Part shown: piece by piece, positions 9,109 to 18,434 of the stretch
Layout: the number at the start of each line of letters is the position of its first letter
How positions within the stretch are numbered: position 1 is the stretch's first letter
From: Providencia rettgeri
GTDB taxonomy: Bacteria > Pseudomonadota > Gammaproteobacteria > Enterobacterales > Enterobacteriaceae
Direction: 5' to 3'
Length of the DNA: 64,000 nt
Assembly (NCBI GenBank): GCA_900455085.1
Contig: UGTZ01000001.1
Location: forward strand, 4,337,501-4,401,500
The notes under the pieces: generated by a model
Seen by the model: the letters and a program-made list of their open reading frames with translations, nothing else
The model's database searches: none
What the model was told of the DNA's origin: nothing
Program-made: the position numbers and the translations under genes

Positions 9109-10329
9109 TTATTTCGCTTTGTTTTGTTCTTTCAGCGCACGGATACGTGAAGATAGCGAGTAAAGACGAATAAACCCACCTGCATGACTGTGGTCATAAA
9201 CTTCATCTTCACCGAATGTGGCAAACTCTTCTGAATACAAGCTCTTATCTGCTTTTTTCTGAATCGCAGTCACTTGCCCTTTATATAATTTCAGAACAAC
9301 TTCACCTGTCACATCTTGTGCTAATGACTCCGCAGCAGCTTGTAATGAATGACGTAATGGTGCAAACCAGCGCCCGTCATAAACCACATATGACATTTCT
9401 AAACCGAGTTGCTCACGCCATTTGTAGCTGTCACGGTCAAGAACCAGTTGTTCAATACCACGTAGAGCAGCCATCATAATGGTGCCTCCCGGGGTTTCAT
9501 AGCAACCACGGGATTTCATGCCCACTAAACGGTTTTCAACAATGTCGATACGACCCACTCCGTGTTTTGCACCTAAAGTATTTAATGTTTCTAAACAACC
9601 AAGTGGGGACAATGCTTGCCCATTCACCGAAACGACTTCGCCGTGTTTAACACCAACGGTAACCAGTTCAGCTTCATCCGGTGCATCTTGCGGGTCGACA
9701 GTCCATACCCAACAATCTTGGTTTGCCGCATTCCATGTGCTTTCCAATACACCACCTTCTGTAGAAATGTGCCATGCGTTTTCATCACGACTATAGATTT
9801 TTTCTAAGCTGGCTGTTGTTGGAATATTACGTTCTTTCAGGTAATCGAGCAGTGCTTCACGGGAACGTAAGTCCCACTCACGCCATGGTGCAACGACTTG
9901 TAACTGTGGTGCTAATGCCGTATAGGTGCTTTCGAAACGCACTTGGTCATTACCTTTACCTGTTGCGCCATGGGCAACAGCATCTGCCCCTACTTTTAAG
10001 GCAATTTCGACTTGTGCTTTAGCTATAATTGGGCGGGCCATTGACGTACCTAATAAATAGCTGCCTTCATATAATGCACCTGTTTTTAATACAGGGTAAA
10101 TATACTCTTTGATGAACTCTTCGCGTAAATCCACTACGTAGCATTCAGATGCACCTGATTGCAGGGCTTTTTTCTCAACGCCCACTAAATCTTCACGGTC
10201 TTGCCCCACATCCGCAACGAAGGCCACGACTTCGCAATCATCATAGTTTTCTTTTAGCCATGGAATAATTGCTGATGTATCCAGACCACCTGAATATGCT
10301 AATACAATCTTTTTAATGCCCTTTTTCAT
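9109..10329 (-). CDS. argG: Argininosuccinate synthase ArgG
   Basis: Joins citrulline and aspartate with ATP to give argininosuccinate. 406 residues, the short class with N-terminal P-loop AYSGGLDTS, and HGATGKGNDQVRFE further on. E. coli K-12 has a longer type of ArgG (about 447 residues) encoded elsewhere. Here the gene sits inside the argCBGH operon, the arrangement seen in Morganellaceae and several other gammaproteobacteria. It is 44 bp from argB and 78 bp from argH on the same strand. Confidence 0.96.
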   Translation of the reverse strand: MKKGIKKIVLAYSGGLDTSAIIPWLKENYDDCEVVAFVADVGQDREDLVGVEKKALQSGASECYVVDLREEFIKEYIYPVLKTGALYEGSYLLGTSMARPIIAKAQVEIALKVGADAVAHGATGKGNDQVRFESTYTALAPQLQVVAPWREWDLRSREALLDYLKERNIPTTASLEKIYSRDENAWHISTEGGVLESTWNAANQDCWVWTVDPQDAPDEAELVTVGVKHGEVVSVNGQALSPLGCLETLNTLGAKHGVGRIDIVENRLVGMKSRGCYETPGGTIMMAALRGIEQLVLDRDSYKWREQLGLEMSYVVYDGRWFAPLRHSLQAAAESLAQDVTGEVVLKLYKGQVTAIQKKADKSLYSEEFATFGEDEVYDHSHAGGFIRLYSLSSRIRALKEQNKAK

Positions 10330-10373
10330 AACGTACCTATCCGCTCAATTAATATTGTTATTCCATGGCTCAT

Positions 10374-11150
10374 TTATGATGCCAAGATCCGTGTTCCGAT
10401 TGCTGTTCCATTAAACAGCTCGGGAAGTTGTTCTGCATGACGCCAGCTTGCGATATCCACAGAACGTTGCAAGGCTGCCGCAGCGTCTAATGCTGCATTG
10501 ACCTTCACAATCATTCCGTCAGTAATAATTCCCTGTTCAATTAACTTTTGCGCTTTTTGCGTCGTCATTTCATCAATTTTTTGGCCTTTACCATCCAAAA
10601 TACCGCTCACATCGGACAATAAGACCAGATCTGCGTTTAATGCTTGGGCGATAGCGGTTGCGGCTTGGTCCGCATTCACGTTCATCAACTCACCTTCTGG
10701 TGTGATACCAATAGAGCTGATAATGGGTAAATAACCCGCGCCCAACAATAATTTCAATAATTTCGCATCACCAGGTTTAGCATTACCGACATGGCCTAAT
10801 TCTTCGTTTAGTTGCGTCACCGTGGCACTTTGGCCATCACCGAGAGAAAGACCTACTGCCGAAAGTTGATACTTCGTTGCCCATGCCAATAATGTTTTAT
10901 TCGCAGTGCCTGCTAATGCCCCCGTAATAATATCGATTTGGTCTGCTGGCGTGACACGCAACCCTTGCTTTTTAACCACGGGTAATTGCAGTTTTTGCAT
11001 CAATTCATCAACTAAACAACCACCACCATGCACAATCACCAATTCGCGTTGATGAGCTTGCCGATAGGTTTGGATAGCTGTAAATAATTTTTCAAGCGCT
11101 TCGACGCTATCAAGTAACACTCCGCCCAATTTAATCACTAAGGGTTGCAT
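10374..11150 (-). CDS. argB: Acetylglutamate kinase ArgB
   Basis: Phosphorylates N-acetylglutamate, the second step of arginine synthesis. 258 residues, as in E. coli (about 257-258). The amino acid kinase motifs are visible: KLGGVLLDS at the N-terminus, VHGGGCLVDELM for nucleotide and substrate binding, and VNADQAATAIAQAL. The 14-bp gap to argC shows tight operon coupling. Confidence 0.97.
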   Translation of the reverse strand: MQPLVIKLGGVLLDSVEALEKLFTAIQTYRQAHQRELVIVHGGGCLVDELMQKLQLPVVKKQGLRVTPADQIDIITGALAGTANKTLLAWATKYQLSAVGLSLGDGQSATVTQLNEELGHVGNAKPGDAKLLKLLLGAGYLPIISSIGITPEGELMNVNADQAATAIAQALNADLVLLSDVSGILDGKGQKIDEMTTQKAQKLIEQGIITDGMIVKVNAALDAAAALQRSVDIASWRHAEQLPELFNGTAIGTRILAS

Positions 11151-11164
11151 GGGGTTAATCCTTC

Positions 11165-12169
11165 TTAAAGTAAAGACTGAGTTTCAGCAAAACCAAAACG
11201 AATATTCATGCACTGAACGGCTTGTGCTGCTGCACCTTTAAGTAGGTTATCTTCTGTACCCACTAAAATCAGGTGTTCACCTTTCAATACATAGCCAATA
11301 TCACAAAACGGCGTACCGACTACCGATTTCAATGCAGGAACACCTTTTTCATATAACCGCACTAATGGTTTATTTTGATAGGCATCTTTAAACGTTTGTG
11401 TGATTTTTTCTACCGTCACACCCGTTTTTACTTTGCAAGTAATCGTTGCCAGAATGCCTCGAGAGAAATTACCCAAATGCGGTGTAAAAATTACCTCTCT
11501 CCCTAAATGAGTCGCGATTTCTGGCTGGTGACGATGCGTAAAGAGGCCATAAGGTTGCAAACTCACCTCACAAAAGCTGTTAGTCATTGAGGCTTTACGG
11601 CCTGCACCGGAAACACCGCTAGTGGCATTAATGACTGGCCACATAGCTTCATCCAGTAAATCTGCTTCAATCAATGGCTTAAGTGCTAATTGGGAAACCG
11701 TTGGGTAACACCCTGGTACTGCAATCAATTGTGCTTGATGAATTTTATCAGCCTGCCATTCTGCTAAACCGTAAACTGCTTGCATTAGCCATTCAGTATT
11801 TGTATGTTCAAAGCCATAGTATTGCGTATAAAACGCAGGATCTTGAACACGATAAGCACCGGATAAGTCGAACACTACGCAGCCCGCTTCAAGAAACTGA
11901 GGTGCAATGTCATGGCTCACTTCATGTGCCGTGGCAAGGAAAACAACATCAATACCTTTCGCTGCTTCCGCGACATCGATTAATGGCAGAACGGGAAGGT
12001 CGATGATGCCTTTATACTGAGGGTGTAAATCAGAAAAACGTTTATTTGCATCCGCACTTTGCTTCGATACCATCAATCCTTGAAGATTAACTTCCGGATG
12101 GCGTTGCAAATAAGCGGCTAATTCTGCTCCAGTATAGCCACTGGCCCCGATAATGAGTGTGTTCAACAT
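11165..12169 (-). CDS. argC: N-acetyl-gamma-glutamyl-phosphate reductase ArgC
   Basis: NADPH-dependent third step of arginine synthesis. 334 residues, the E. coli length. NAD(P)-binding GASGYTGAELAAYL lies at residues 8-21, and the catalytic Cys154 is in VPGCYPT. First gene of argCBGH, transcribed away from argE; the 102-bp spacer holds a pair of ARG boxes. Confidence 0.97.
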   Translation of the reverse strand: MLNTLIIGASGYTGAELAAYLQRHPEVNLQGLMVSKQSADANKRFSDLHPQYKGIIDLPVLPLIDVAEAAKGIDVVFLATAHEVSHDIAPQFLEAGCVVFDLSGAYRVQDPAFYTQYYGFEHTNTEWLMQAVYGLAEWQADKIHQAQLIAVPGCYPTVSQLALKPLIEADLLDEAMWPVINATSGVSGAGRKASMTNSFCEVSLQPYGLFTHRHQPEIATHLGREVIFTPHLGNFSRGILATITCKVKTGVTVEKITQTFKDAYQNKPLVRLYEKGVPALKSVVGTPFCDIGYVLKGEHLILVGTEDNLLKGAAAQAVQCMNIRFGFAETQSLL

Positions 12170-12207
12170 ATGCTTTCTACCTTGTACTCGTGACCCAAAC
12201 AGTTTAA

Positions 12208-12246
12208 TGTGTATTTTTATTCAAATAAAGTGCATGAATATTGATA
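12208..12246. promoter_or_regulatory. Tandem ARG boxes (ArgR operator) between argC and argE
   Basis: Two ArgR half-site pairs in the divergent spacer. Box 1 has its core TGTATTTTTATTCA at 12210-12223, and box 2 has TGCATGAATATTGA at 12231-12244. The cores start 21 bp apart, the usual spacing for an ArgR hexamer. Each differs from the consensus TGAAT-N4-ATTCA at one or two of ten positions. They would repress both argE and argCBGH when arginine is high. Confidence 0.8.
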
Positions 12247-12271
12247 CTATTATGGATAAAGGCTGTCAACA

Positions 12272-13427
12272 GTGAATATTAAATTACCTGCATTTATTGA
12301 GATTTATCGTCAATTAATTGCCATTCCGTCGATTAGTGCGACTGATTCTCATTTGGATCAGAGCAATAAAGCTCTGGTGGAACTTCTCGGTGGATGGCTG
12401 GAGACATTAGGTTTTTCGGTCAACATTCAACCTGTACCGGAAACGCGTGATAAATATAATTTGCTTGCATCCATTGGCGAAGGAAATGGTGGGTTGATGC
12501 TATGCGGTCATACCGATACCGTGCCCTTTGATGATGGGCGTTGGAGCAAAAGCCCGTTTGAGCTGACAGAGCATGACGGCAAGTTATATGGGCTCGGAAC
12601 CGCAGATATGAAAGGCTTTTTTTGCTTTTATTGTTGATGCGTTACGCGATATGGATTTAAAACAACTCAAACGCCCACTGCATATATTAGCCACAGCAGA
12701 TGAAGAAACATCGATGGCTGGTGCGCGTTATTTTGCAGCCAGTACAACATTAAGACCAGATTTTGCAATTATTGGCGAGCCAACATCGTTACAACCGATT
12801 CGCGCGCACAAAGGGCATTTATCAAATGCTATCCGCATTACTGGGCAATCGGGGCACTCTAGTGACCCAGAACGTGGCGTCAATGCAATTGAATTGATGC
12901 ATGAGTCTATTTCCCACCTAATGGACTTACGAAATACGTTAAAAGAACGATTTAACAACCCTGCATTTGTCATTCCCTACCCGACGATGAACTTTGGTCA
13001 TATTCATGGTGGTGACGCAGCCAACCGAATTTGTGGTTGTTGTGAATTACATATGGATATTCGTCCGCTACCTGGGTTAACTTTGCAAGATTTAGATGAA
13101 CTACTTAATGAAGCTCTTGAGCCGGTTAGTGCCCGTTGGCCAGGTCGCTTGACGGTTGAATCCATGCATCCGCCGATCCCTGGCTATGAATGCCCAACGG
13201 ACCACAAAATGGTCGCAGTGATTGAGCAATTGTTAGGGCAAAAAGCAGATACCGTGAATTACTGTACTGAAGCACCGTTTATCCAAGAGCTCTGCCCAAC
13301 GTTGGTTCTTGGCCCTGGTTCTATTGAACAAGCACATCAACCTGATGAATTTATCGATATGCACTTTATTGAGCCTACTCGCCAATTAATTAGCCAAATG
13401 ATTGAGCACTTCTGTTTCACTGAGTAA
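12272..13427 (+). pseudogene. argE: Acetylornithine deacetylase ArgE, frameshifted
   Basis: Removes the acetyl group from N-acetylornithine. Two frames together give a protein of about 384 residues like E. coli ArgE (383). Frame one ends ...LYGLGTADMKGFF, and frame two resumes with the matching DALRDMDLKQLKRPL region and runs to the normal end. The break is a run of seven T at 12617-12623. Six T would restore GTADMKGFFAFIVDALRD. The metal-binding CGHTDTVPFDDGRW and the ATADEETSMAGARYF segment are intact. Start is GTG at 12272. Either a true one-base insertion or a sequencing error; three other homopolymer indels in the window favour error. Confidence 0.9.
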
Positions 13428-13450
13428 ATCTGACTAGCCATAGATTCAAG

Positions 13451-13480
13451 CGCGACACTGAAAAGAGTCGCGTTTTTTTA
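13451..13480 (+). terminator. Terminator after argE
   Basis: Stem CGCGAC / GTCGCG with loop ACTGAAAAGA, followed by seven T. Confidence 0.8.
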
Positions 13481-13573
13481 TCATGAATTATTTTCCTGTT
13501 GCCTTTGAAAAAACCTCAGCGTCATAATTTAATTTAAGTATTGACTATTGATACCGATCTGGTAATTTCCTTT

Positions 13574-13597
13574 AGACGTCTAAACGTATAGACGCAC
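13574..13597. promoter_or_regulatory. MetJ boxes upstream of metF
   Basis: Three adjacent 8-bp met boxes: AGACGTCT (perfect), AAACGTAT and AGACGCAC. They end 57 bp before the metF start, in the promoter region, so MetJ with S-adenosylmethionine should repress metF. Confidence 0.85.
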
Positions 13598-13654
13598 AAA
13601 TGGATATAATAACGTACAAAAAATAGTTGTCTGCAAATTGCGAGGTTACAGGGT

Positions 13655-14539
13655 ATGAGCTTTTTTCACGCAAATCAGCGCGAAGCGCTAAATCAAAATT
13701 TAGCTGAGTTAGATGGCCAAATTAATGTTTCATTTGAATTTTTCCCACCTCGCAGTGAAGAGATGGAGCAGACACTATGGAAATCCATCGATCGGCTCAA
13801 AAACCTGAAACCTAAATTTGTCTCCGTGACTTATGGTGCGAATTCCGGTGAACGTGATAGAACGCACAGCATCATCAAAGATATTAAAGATAAAACCGGT
13901 TTAATTGCCGCCCCTCACCTAACTTGTATTGATGCAAGCCCTGATGAACTGAAAGCCATTGCTCGTGACTATTGGAATAATGGTATTCGCCATATTGTGG
14001 CACTGCGCGGTGATTTGCCTGACAACAGCCGTAAGCCAGATATGTATGCCGTTGATCTCGTCGAATTGTTAAAAGGTGAAGCGGATTTTGATATTTCTGT
14101 CGCCGCCTACCCTGAGGTTCACCCAGAAGCTAAAAGTGCCCAAGCCGATTTAATTAGTTTAAAAAAGAAAATTGATGCGGGTGCTAACCGTGCAATTACT
14201 CAATTTTTCTTTGATGTTGAAAGCTATTTACGTTTTCGTGACCGCTGTGTCGCGACTGGCATTGATGTGGAAATTGTACCGGGGATCTTACCGGTCTCTA
14301 ACTTTCGTCAACTTGAGCGTTTTGCCAAACTGACTAACGTACGCATTCCTGCGTGGATGAGTAAAATGTACGAAGGGTTAGACAATGACCCAGAAAGCCG
14401 AAACCTTGTTGGAGCACCCATTGCCATGGACATGGTTAAAATTCTTAGCCGTGAAGGCGTAAAAGATTTCCACTTTTACACATTGAACCGTTCTGAGCTT
14501 ACCTATGCTATCTGCCATACTTTAGGCGTTAGGCCTTAG
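13655..14539 (+). CDS. metF: Methylenetetrahydrofolate reductase MetF
   Basis: FAD enzyme that reduces 5,10-methylene-THF to 5-methyl-THF, the methyl donor for methionine. 294 residues, against 296 in E. coli. The conserved SFEFFPPRS, HLTCIDASPDEL, GIRHIVALRGDLP and AITQFFFDVE segments are present. GAGG lies 13 bp before the ATG. The upstream met boxes place it in the MetJ regulon with metLB at 23-27 kb. In E. coli metF lies next to metL; here they are separated by about 8.5 kb. Confidence 0.96.
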   Translation: MSFFHANQREALNQNLAELDGQINVSFEFFPPRSEEMEQTLWKSIDRLKNLKPKFVSVTYGANSGERDRTHSIIKDIKDKTGLIAAPHLTCIDASPDELKAIARDYWNNGIRHIVALRGDLPDNSRKPDMYAVDLVELLKGEADFDISVAAYPEVHPEAKSAQADLISLKKKIDAGANRAITQFFFDVESYLRFRDRCVATGIDVEIVPGILPVSNFRQLERFAKLTNVRIPAWMSKMYEGLDNDPESRNLVGAPIAMDMVKILSREGVKDFHFYTLNRSELTYAICHTLGVRP

Positions 14540-14550
14540 CCCCTCAATAT

Positions 14551-14578
14551 CGTGATGTATTTTTAAAAGTACATCACG
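14551..14578 (+). terminator. Hairpin after metF
   Basis: Nine-bp stem CGTGATGTA / TACATCACG around TTTTTAAAAG, 11 bp after the metF stop. No clear U-tract follows, so terminator function is likely but not certain. Confidence 0.5.
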
Positions 14579-14657
14579 ACATTGCTTTATGAAAGTTTCC
14601 TAATTCCACTTAGTTAAACTCATTGAAATCGAAAAATTCCAACAATGAGTATTAAAT

Positions 14658-16070
14658 ATGAAAGTTGAGTCCAATATCTCTTCGGTGAATGCTTCACCAT
14701 CCACCTCGATTAAAGCAGCCGCATTCCCTACTGGATCATTTGAACAACGGGATGTCGTGATTATTAATCCCTATATGAATGGAGGTGGGGATAAAGTACT
14801 GGGTAATAAAGTCGCAAACATTGCTTTAAATGATGGCTGTAGGGTATCCATCATTTCAATAAATGCTGACAATATTGCAAAAATGGGCTGTCGTAATTTG
14901 TCGTTAAATGACCCCACTTTTAATTCAATTGACCAATTGAGAAATCCATTACTTATTATTACTCCAATTAGCACGCTGGAACCTCAACAAATTGAGTTTT
15001 GTATCACGTGGCTATGTCAACACCTTGATTTTAACAAACAAAAAGTAATGATCCTTGATGAAATGGATGTCCGTCCTCAAGACAGTAAACGGCTAGAATG
15101 TATAAAGCACCTACGTCATAATGGGTTTAAAAATATCCGCGCTTATAACTTAGGGTTAAATAATGGGATAGGTTATTTAGCAACAGAACAGAAACAGATA
15201 GATAATATTAAACACCGTTTCAAATATGAGTTATCCAACTTAATGGATAGTTATAATTTATCGTTAGCAAAAGATACCCACCACTATTTAGCCTATCTCA
15301 GTGCTGAACCTGTGTACCGACAAGCCAAACTCCCCATGCATAGTGCACAATTGTTCATTGCTAATAAACTTGTAGAAACACAGCATGATAATAAAGATAC
15401 AAATTTTATTATTGTGATACGCCAGCTAGCCAATTGTTATCGTGATGATTTCAATATAGAAGAATTTGATAGGCATACAAAATACTACTTTGACGGTAAA
15501 GAAACTGTTTCCTCAGCCCTACAAGAAATACTGATAAAAAAAGAAGCAGGGAAATTTGATTCGCCAATGTTATTTTCAAAAGCACAATTATATCTTGCAG
15601 ATACAGAGCAAGGAAAATTAGAAAAACTTTTTGAGCTTAAAGGTACTGGAAACCGACAAATTAATATTGTTGTAACTGAATCCCTCCCCAAAAATATTTT
15701 TGAGGATTTCATGTGCTTGGCTGATTCCGGCATGATGAGCGGTGATCAGTCACTTAGTGAGTATTTATCCTTAAAAAGCGCCGTACCTTACTACGACATG
15801 CAACCATGGAAAGAGGGAGTTGCTGATGGCTTAATCAAGTATGCAGAACAACATGGAACCAAAGATACTATGGTTTCTAAAATCAGTGGTTACAAACTTA
15901 ATGGCGGCACTAGGGCTTCCTATTTAAATGCAACCCAGTATATTCCACCGACTCCAGAACAATTAGCTCAAGAAGAGGCAACTAATAAGAAAATTGCTAG
16001 CTTAAAAGCCAATGGTAAAATTCGTGAGTTCATCACGCCAAAAAAAGAATGGAAAAGATGGGATCAGTAG
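14658..16070 (+). CDS. Unrecognised 470-residue protein, possibly GT-B glycosyltransferase-like
   Basis: I do not recognise this gene. The N-terminus (residues 1-30) is Ser/Ala-rich with no signal peptide or membrane segment. The next part has a Rossmann-like start, VVIINPYMNGGGDKVLGNK (Gly42-Gly44, Asp45), followed by alternating strands and helices (CRVSIISI, LLIITPIST, VMILDEMDV). Near the C-terminus the segment LADSGMMSGDQSLSEYLSL (Gly362-Asp363-Gln364-Ser365, Glu368) followed by VPYYDMQPW resembles the nucleotide-sugar donor-binding loop of GT-B glycosyltransferases such as EarP. That is inference from pattern, not a family match. AT-rich, flanked by metF and a group II intron remnant: an accessory insertion. 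The disordered N-terminus would also suit a secreted effector. Confidence 0.75.
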   Translation: MKVESNISSVNASPSTSIKAAAFPTGSFEQRDVVIINPYMNGGGDKVLGNKVANIALNDGCRVSIISINADNIAKMGCRNLSLNDPTFNSIDQLRNPLLIITPISTLEPQQIEFCITWLCQHLDFNKQKVMILDEMDVRPQDSKRLECIKHLRHNGFKNIRAYNLGLNNGIGYLATEQKQIDNIKHRFKYELSNLMDSYNLSLAKDTHHYLAYLSAEPVYRQAKLPMHSAQLFIANKLVETQHDNKDTNFIIVIRQLANCYRDDFNIEEFDRHTKYYFDGKETVSSALQEILIKKEAGKFDSPMLFSKAQLYLADTEQGKLEKLFELKGTGNRQINIVVTESLPKNIFEDFMCLADSGMMSGDQSLSEYLSLKSAVPYYDMQPWKEGVADGLIKYAEQHGTKDTMVSKISGYKLNGGTRASYLNATQYIPPTPEQLAQEEATNKKIASLKANGKIREFITPKKEWKRWDQ

Positions 16071-16084
16071 AAAGCAAGTCACTA

Positions 16085-16157
16085 ATCGAGCAGAAGGCGG
16101 GATCACTCCGCCATCCTTTCACACCAATGTATGTACGGCTTCGTATATGGCGGTTCC
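16085..16157 (-). mobile_element. Remnant 3' end of a group II intron (domains V-VI)
   Basis: On the minus strand the segment starts GGAACCGCCATATACGAAGC and continues through CATTGGTGTGAAAGGATGGC and CCCGCCTTCTGCTCGAT. This is the pattern of the 3' end of common bacterial group II introns (GAACCGCC...GTACG...GGTGGTGTGAGAGG...CCTACTCGAT). A CCGCCAT / ATGGCGG pair and a TACG-AAGC-CGTA hairpin can form. No maturase is found upstream of it (plus coordinates above 16157), so only a decayed end remains. Recognised by eye; a covariance search would settle it. Confidence 0.6.
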
Positions 16158-16921
16158 TATCTATATTGAAATAAATCCAATACATGAATCTGTTTCGTTC
16201 ATTGTGCCTACAAGCCGCTCGGAAAGCATATGTGATTTGTCGCTCGTGATATGCTATTGGTTAGCTAGCACTACTTTAGTTAGCTTAAAAATAAAGATCA
16301 TCAATTATCCGGAACTGGCTATTTATATTTATTGTTTACAAAAGAGCTTCTGTTTTTTACAAAAATACATTGACGTGATATCGAAACTGATTAGTTTTCC
16401 GACCCACATATCCATAATAAAACCAGTGTTATTATCTTCTATATTCAAGTTTATCTTACCGCAATAAATATATTTAACGGTTAATGGTATAAATTAATTT
16501 TTAATATAATGAAAATTATCGCTTAAATATCAATCACAGAATTTAACATTACTGAAATATTAAATCCCCACAAATAATCATGTATTTCTCCTACAATTAT
16601 CGCCCCATGTAAAATCAAATAAAAATAGCTAAAAAGCTAAATTCATAGAAATAAAAACCATAAAAATGTAATAATTCAGTTAAATTATGCAGTTTTTAGT
16701 ATCATCTTATAAACACAAATCACCCTTTGATAAAATTATCTATCAAAAAAACAATCACAAACCATCATTCACTCCACTATTACTTTCTAATTATGACATT
16801 TTTCATTAAATTATCTTTTTTATTTGAACGCTTTTGAATTTTTCAAAAGTCAGCGTATATTTAATATTGAGCTCAAAATTAATACTATTTAATTACCACA
16901 TGGTTATTGAGGAATTAAGAC
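16158..16921. other. AT-rich gap before gadB
   Basis: About 760 bp, very AT-rich, between the intron remnant and gadB. No convincing gene. The part next to the remnant may be decayed intron or maturase sequence. The last 100 bp must hold the gadB promoter. A CTTTTGAA / TTCAAAAG inverted repeat lies at about 16830-16850, and a GAGGAA ribosome site precedes gadB. Confidence 0.5.
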
Positions 16922-18322
16922 ATGAGTAATAATGCATTAAATTCAAAACACAATGGAATGGATGATGTCTACGCATCATTAGAATTATCCAAATCATTAC
17001 CAAAAACCAAATTTCCATTGAAGGAACAAGCACCACGTAATGTATTTAGTGCAGTACGCGATGAATTAATGTTAGATGGGAATTCACGCCAAAATTTAGC
17101 GACATTCTGCCAGACATGGGTAGATGATGAAATTCGTGATTTGATGGATTTGTCTATCGACAAAAACATGATAGACAAAGATGAATATCCACAAACGGCT
17201 GAAATTGAAAACCGCTGTGTACATATGTTAGCAGATTTATGGAATTCACCAGATGCAGAAAATACCCTTGGTTGTTCAACCATCGGGTCCTCAGAGGCTG
17301 CAATGCTTGGTGGGCTAGCACTAAAATGGCAGTGGCGTAAAAAACAAGCTGCTAAAGGAAAACCGACTGATAAACCCAACTTAATTTGTGGACCCGTTCA
17401 AATCTGTTGGCACAAATTTGCCCGTTATTTCGATGTTGAACTGAGAGAAATTCCACTTGAAGGCGACCGCCTTATCATGACACCGGAAGAGGTACTCAAA
17501 CGCGTCGATGAAAATACCATTGGTGTCGTACCAACGCTTGGGGTGACATTTACCTGCCAATATGAGCCAGTCAAAGCCGTACATGATGCGCTCGATAAAC
17601 TGCAAAAAGAGACTGGGCTGGATATCCCTATCCATGTGGATGGTGCGAGTGGCGGGTTCTTAGCCCCATTCTGTGCACCAGACTTAGAATGGGATTTCCG
17701 CTTACCACGCGTAAAATCCATTAATGCATCCGGCCATAAATTTGGTTTAGCCCCATTAGGCGCTGGCTGGGTAATTTGGCGTGAAGCCAAAGATCTCCCA
17801 GAAGAATTGATTTTTAATGTGAATTATTTAGGTGGCAACATGCCAACATTCGCACTCAATTTCTCTCGTCCTGGTGGCCAAATCATTGCTCAATATTATA
17901 ATTTCTTGAGACTAGGTCGCGAAGGCTATGCAAAAATCCACAACGCTTGCTACGCAACCGCACAATATCTCAGCCGTGAAATTGAAAAATTAGGGCCATT
18001 TGAAATGATTTTTGATGGTGATAGCCAAACGGGTATCCCTGCATTAGCCTGGAAACTAAAAGAAGGCACAACCACCAGCAAATATTCCCTCTATGACATC
18101 GCAGACAAACTGCGTAGTCGCGGCTGGCAAGTTCCCGCCTATTCCATGCCAGCAAACCGTGAAGACCTTGTTATTCAACGTATTCTAGTACGTCATGGGG
18201 TCAGTTTAGATTTAGCGGCATTACTGATTGATGACTTCAAACGTATCTTAGAATATTTCGACAAGCACCCCGTCAATCAACCGCTAACAGAAGAAGAAGG
18301 CGGCGGTTTTAATCACAGTTAA
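16922..18322 (+). CDS. gadB: Glutamate decarboxylase
   Basis: PLP enzyme that consumes a proton while converting glutamate to GABA, the core of the glutamate-dependent acid resistance system. 466 residues, as in E. coli GadA/GadB. The PLP lysine is K273 in SINASGHKFGLAPLG. GPVQICWHKFARY and TIGSSEAAMLGG are conserved. The penultimate residue is His465 (FNHS), matching the C-terminal His that locks E. coli GadB at neutral pH. GAGGAA precedes the ATG. The antiporter gene gadC follows, giving a normal gadBC operon layout. Confidence 0.95.
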   Translation: MSNNALNSKHNGMDDVYASLELSKSLPKTKFPLKEQAPRNVFSAVRDELMLDGNSRQNLATFCQTWVDDEIRDLMDLSIDKNMIDKDEYPQTAEIENRCVHMLADLWNSPDAENTLGCSTIGSSEAAMLGGLALKWQWRKKQAAKGKPTDKPNLICGPVQICWHKFARYFDVELREIPLEGDRLIMTPEEVLKRVDENTIGVVPTLGVTFTCQYEPVKAVHDALDKLQKETGLDIPIHVDGASGGFLAPFCAPDLEWDFRLPRVKSINASGHKFGLAPLGAGWVIWREAKDLPEELIFNVNYLGGNMPTFALNFSRPGGQIIAQYYNFLRLGREGYAKIHNACYATAQYLSREIEKLGPFEMIFDGDSQTGIPALAWKLKEGTTTSKYSLYDIADKLRSRGWQVPAYSMPANREDLVIQRILVRHGVSLDLAALLIDDFKRILEYFDKHPVNQPLTEEEGGGFNHS

Positions 18323-18434
18323 TTCTTTTATTCATGATTGTTTTGTTAACGAGCCAAAGAGCCTTAAGTTCTTTGGCTCCTACTGAGATCCGCCCAGCAA
18401 AGGCTGATTGTTTATCGATTTGAGGAGAACTCGT

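Noticed and set aside
12617..12623. Programmed ribosomal frameshift in argE
   Set aside because: ArgE is not known to use frameshifting, and three other genes here have the same kind of homopolymer indel, so an error or simple mutation is more likely.
16012..16467. A 151-codon frame overlapping the end of the 470-residue gene
   Set aside because: It crosses the end of a better gene, runs through the intron remnant on the wrong strand and has no ribosome site or family features.
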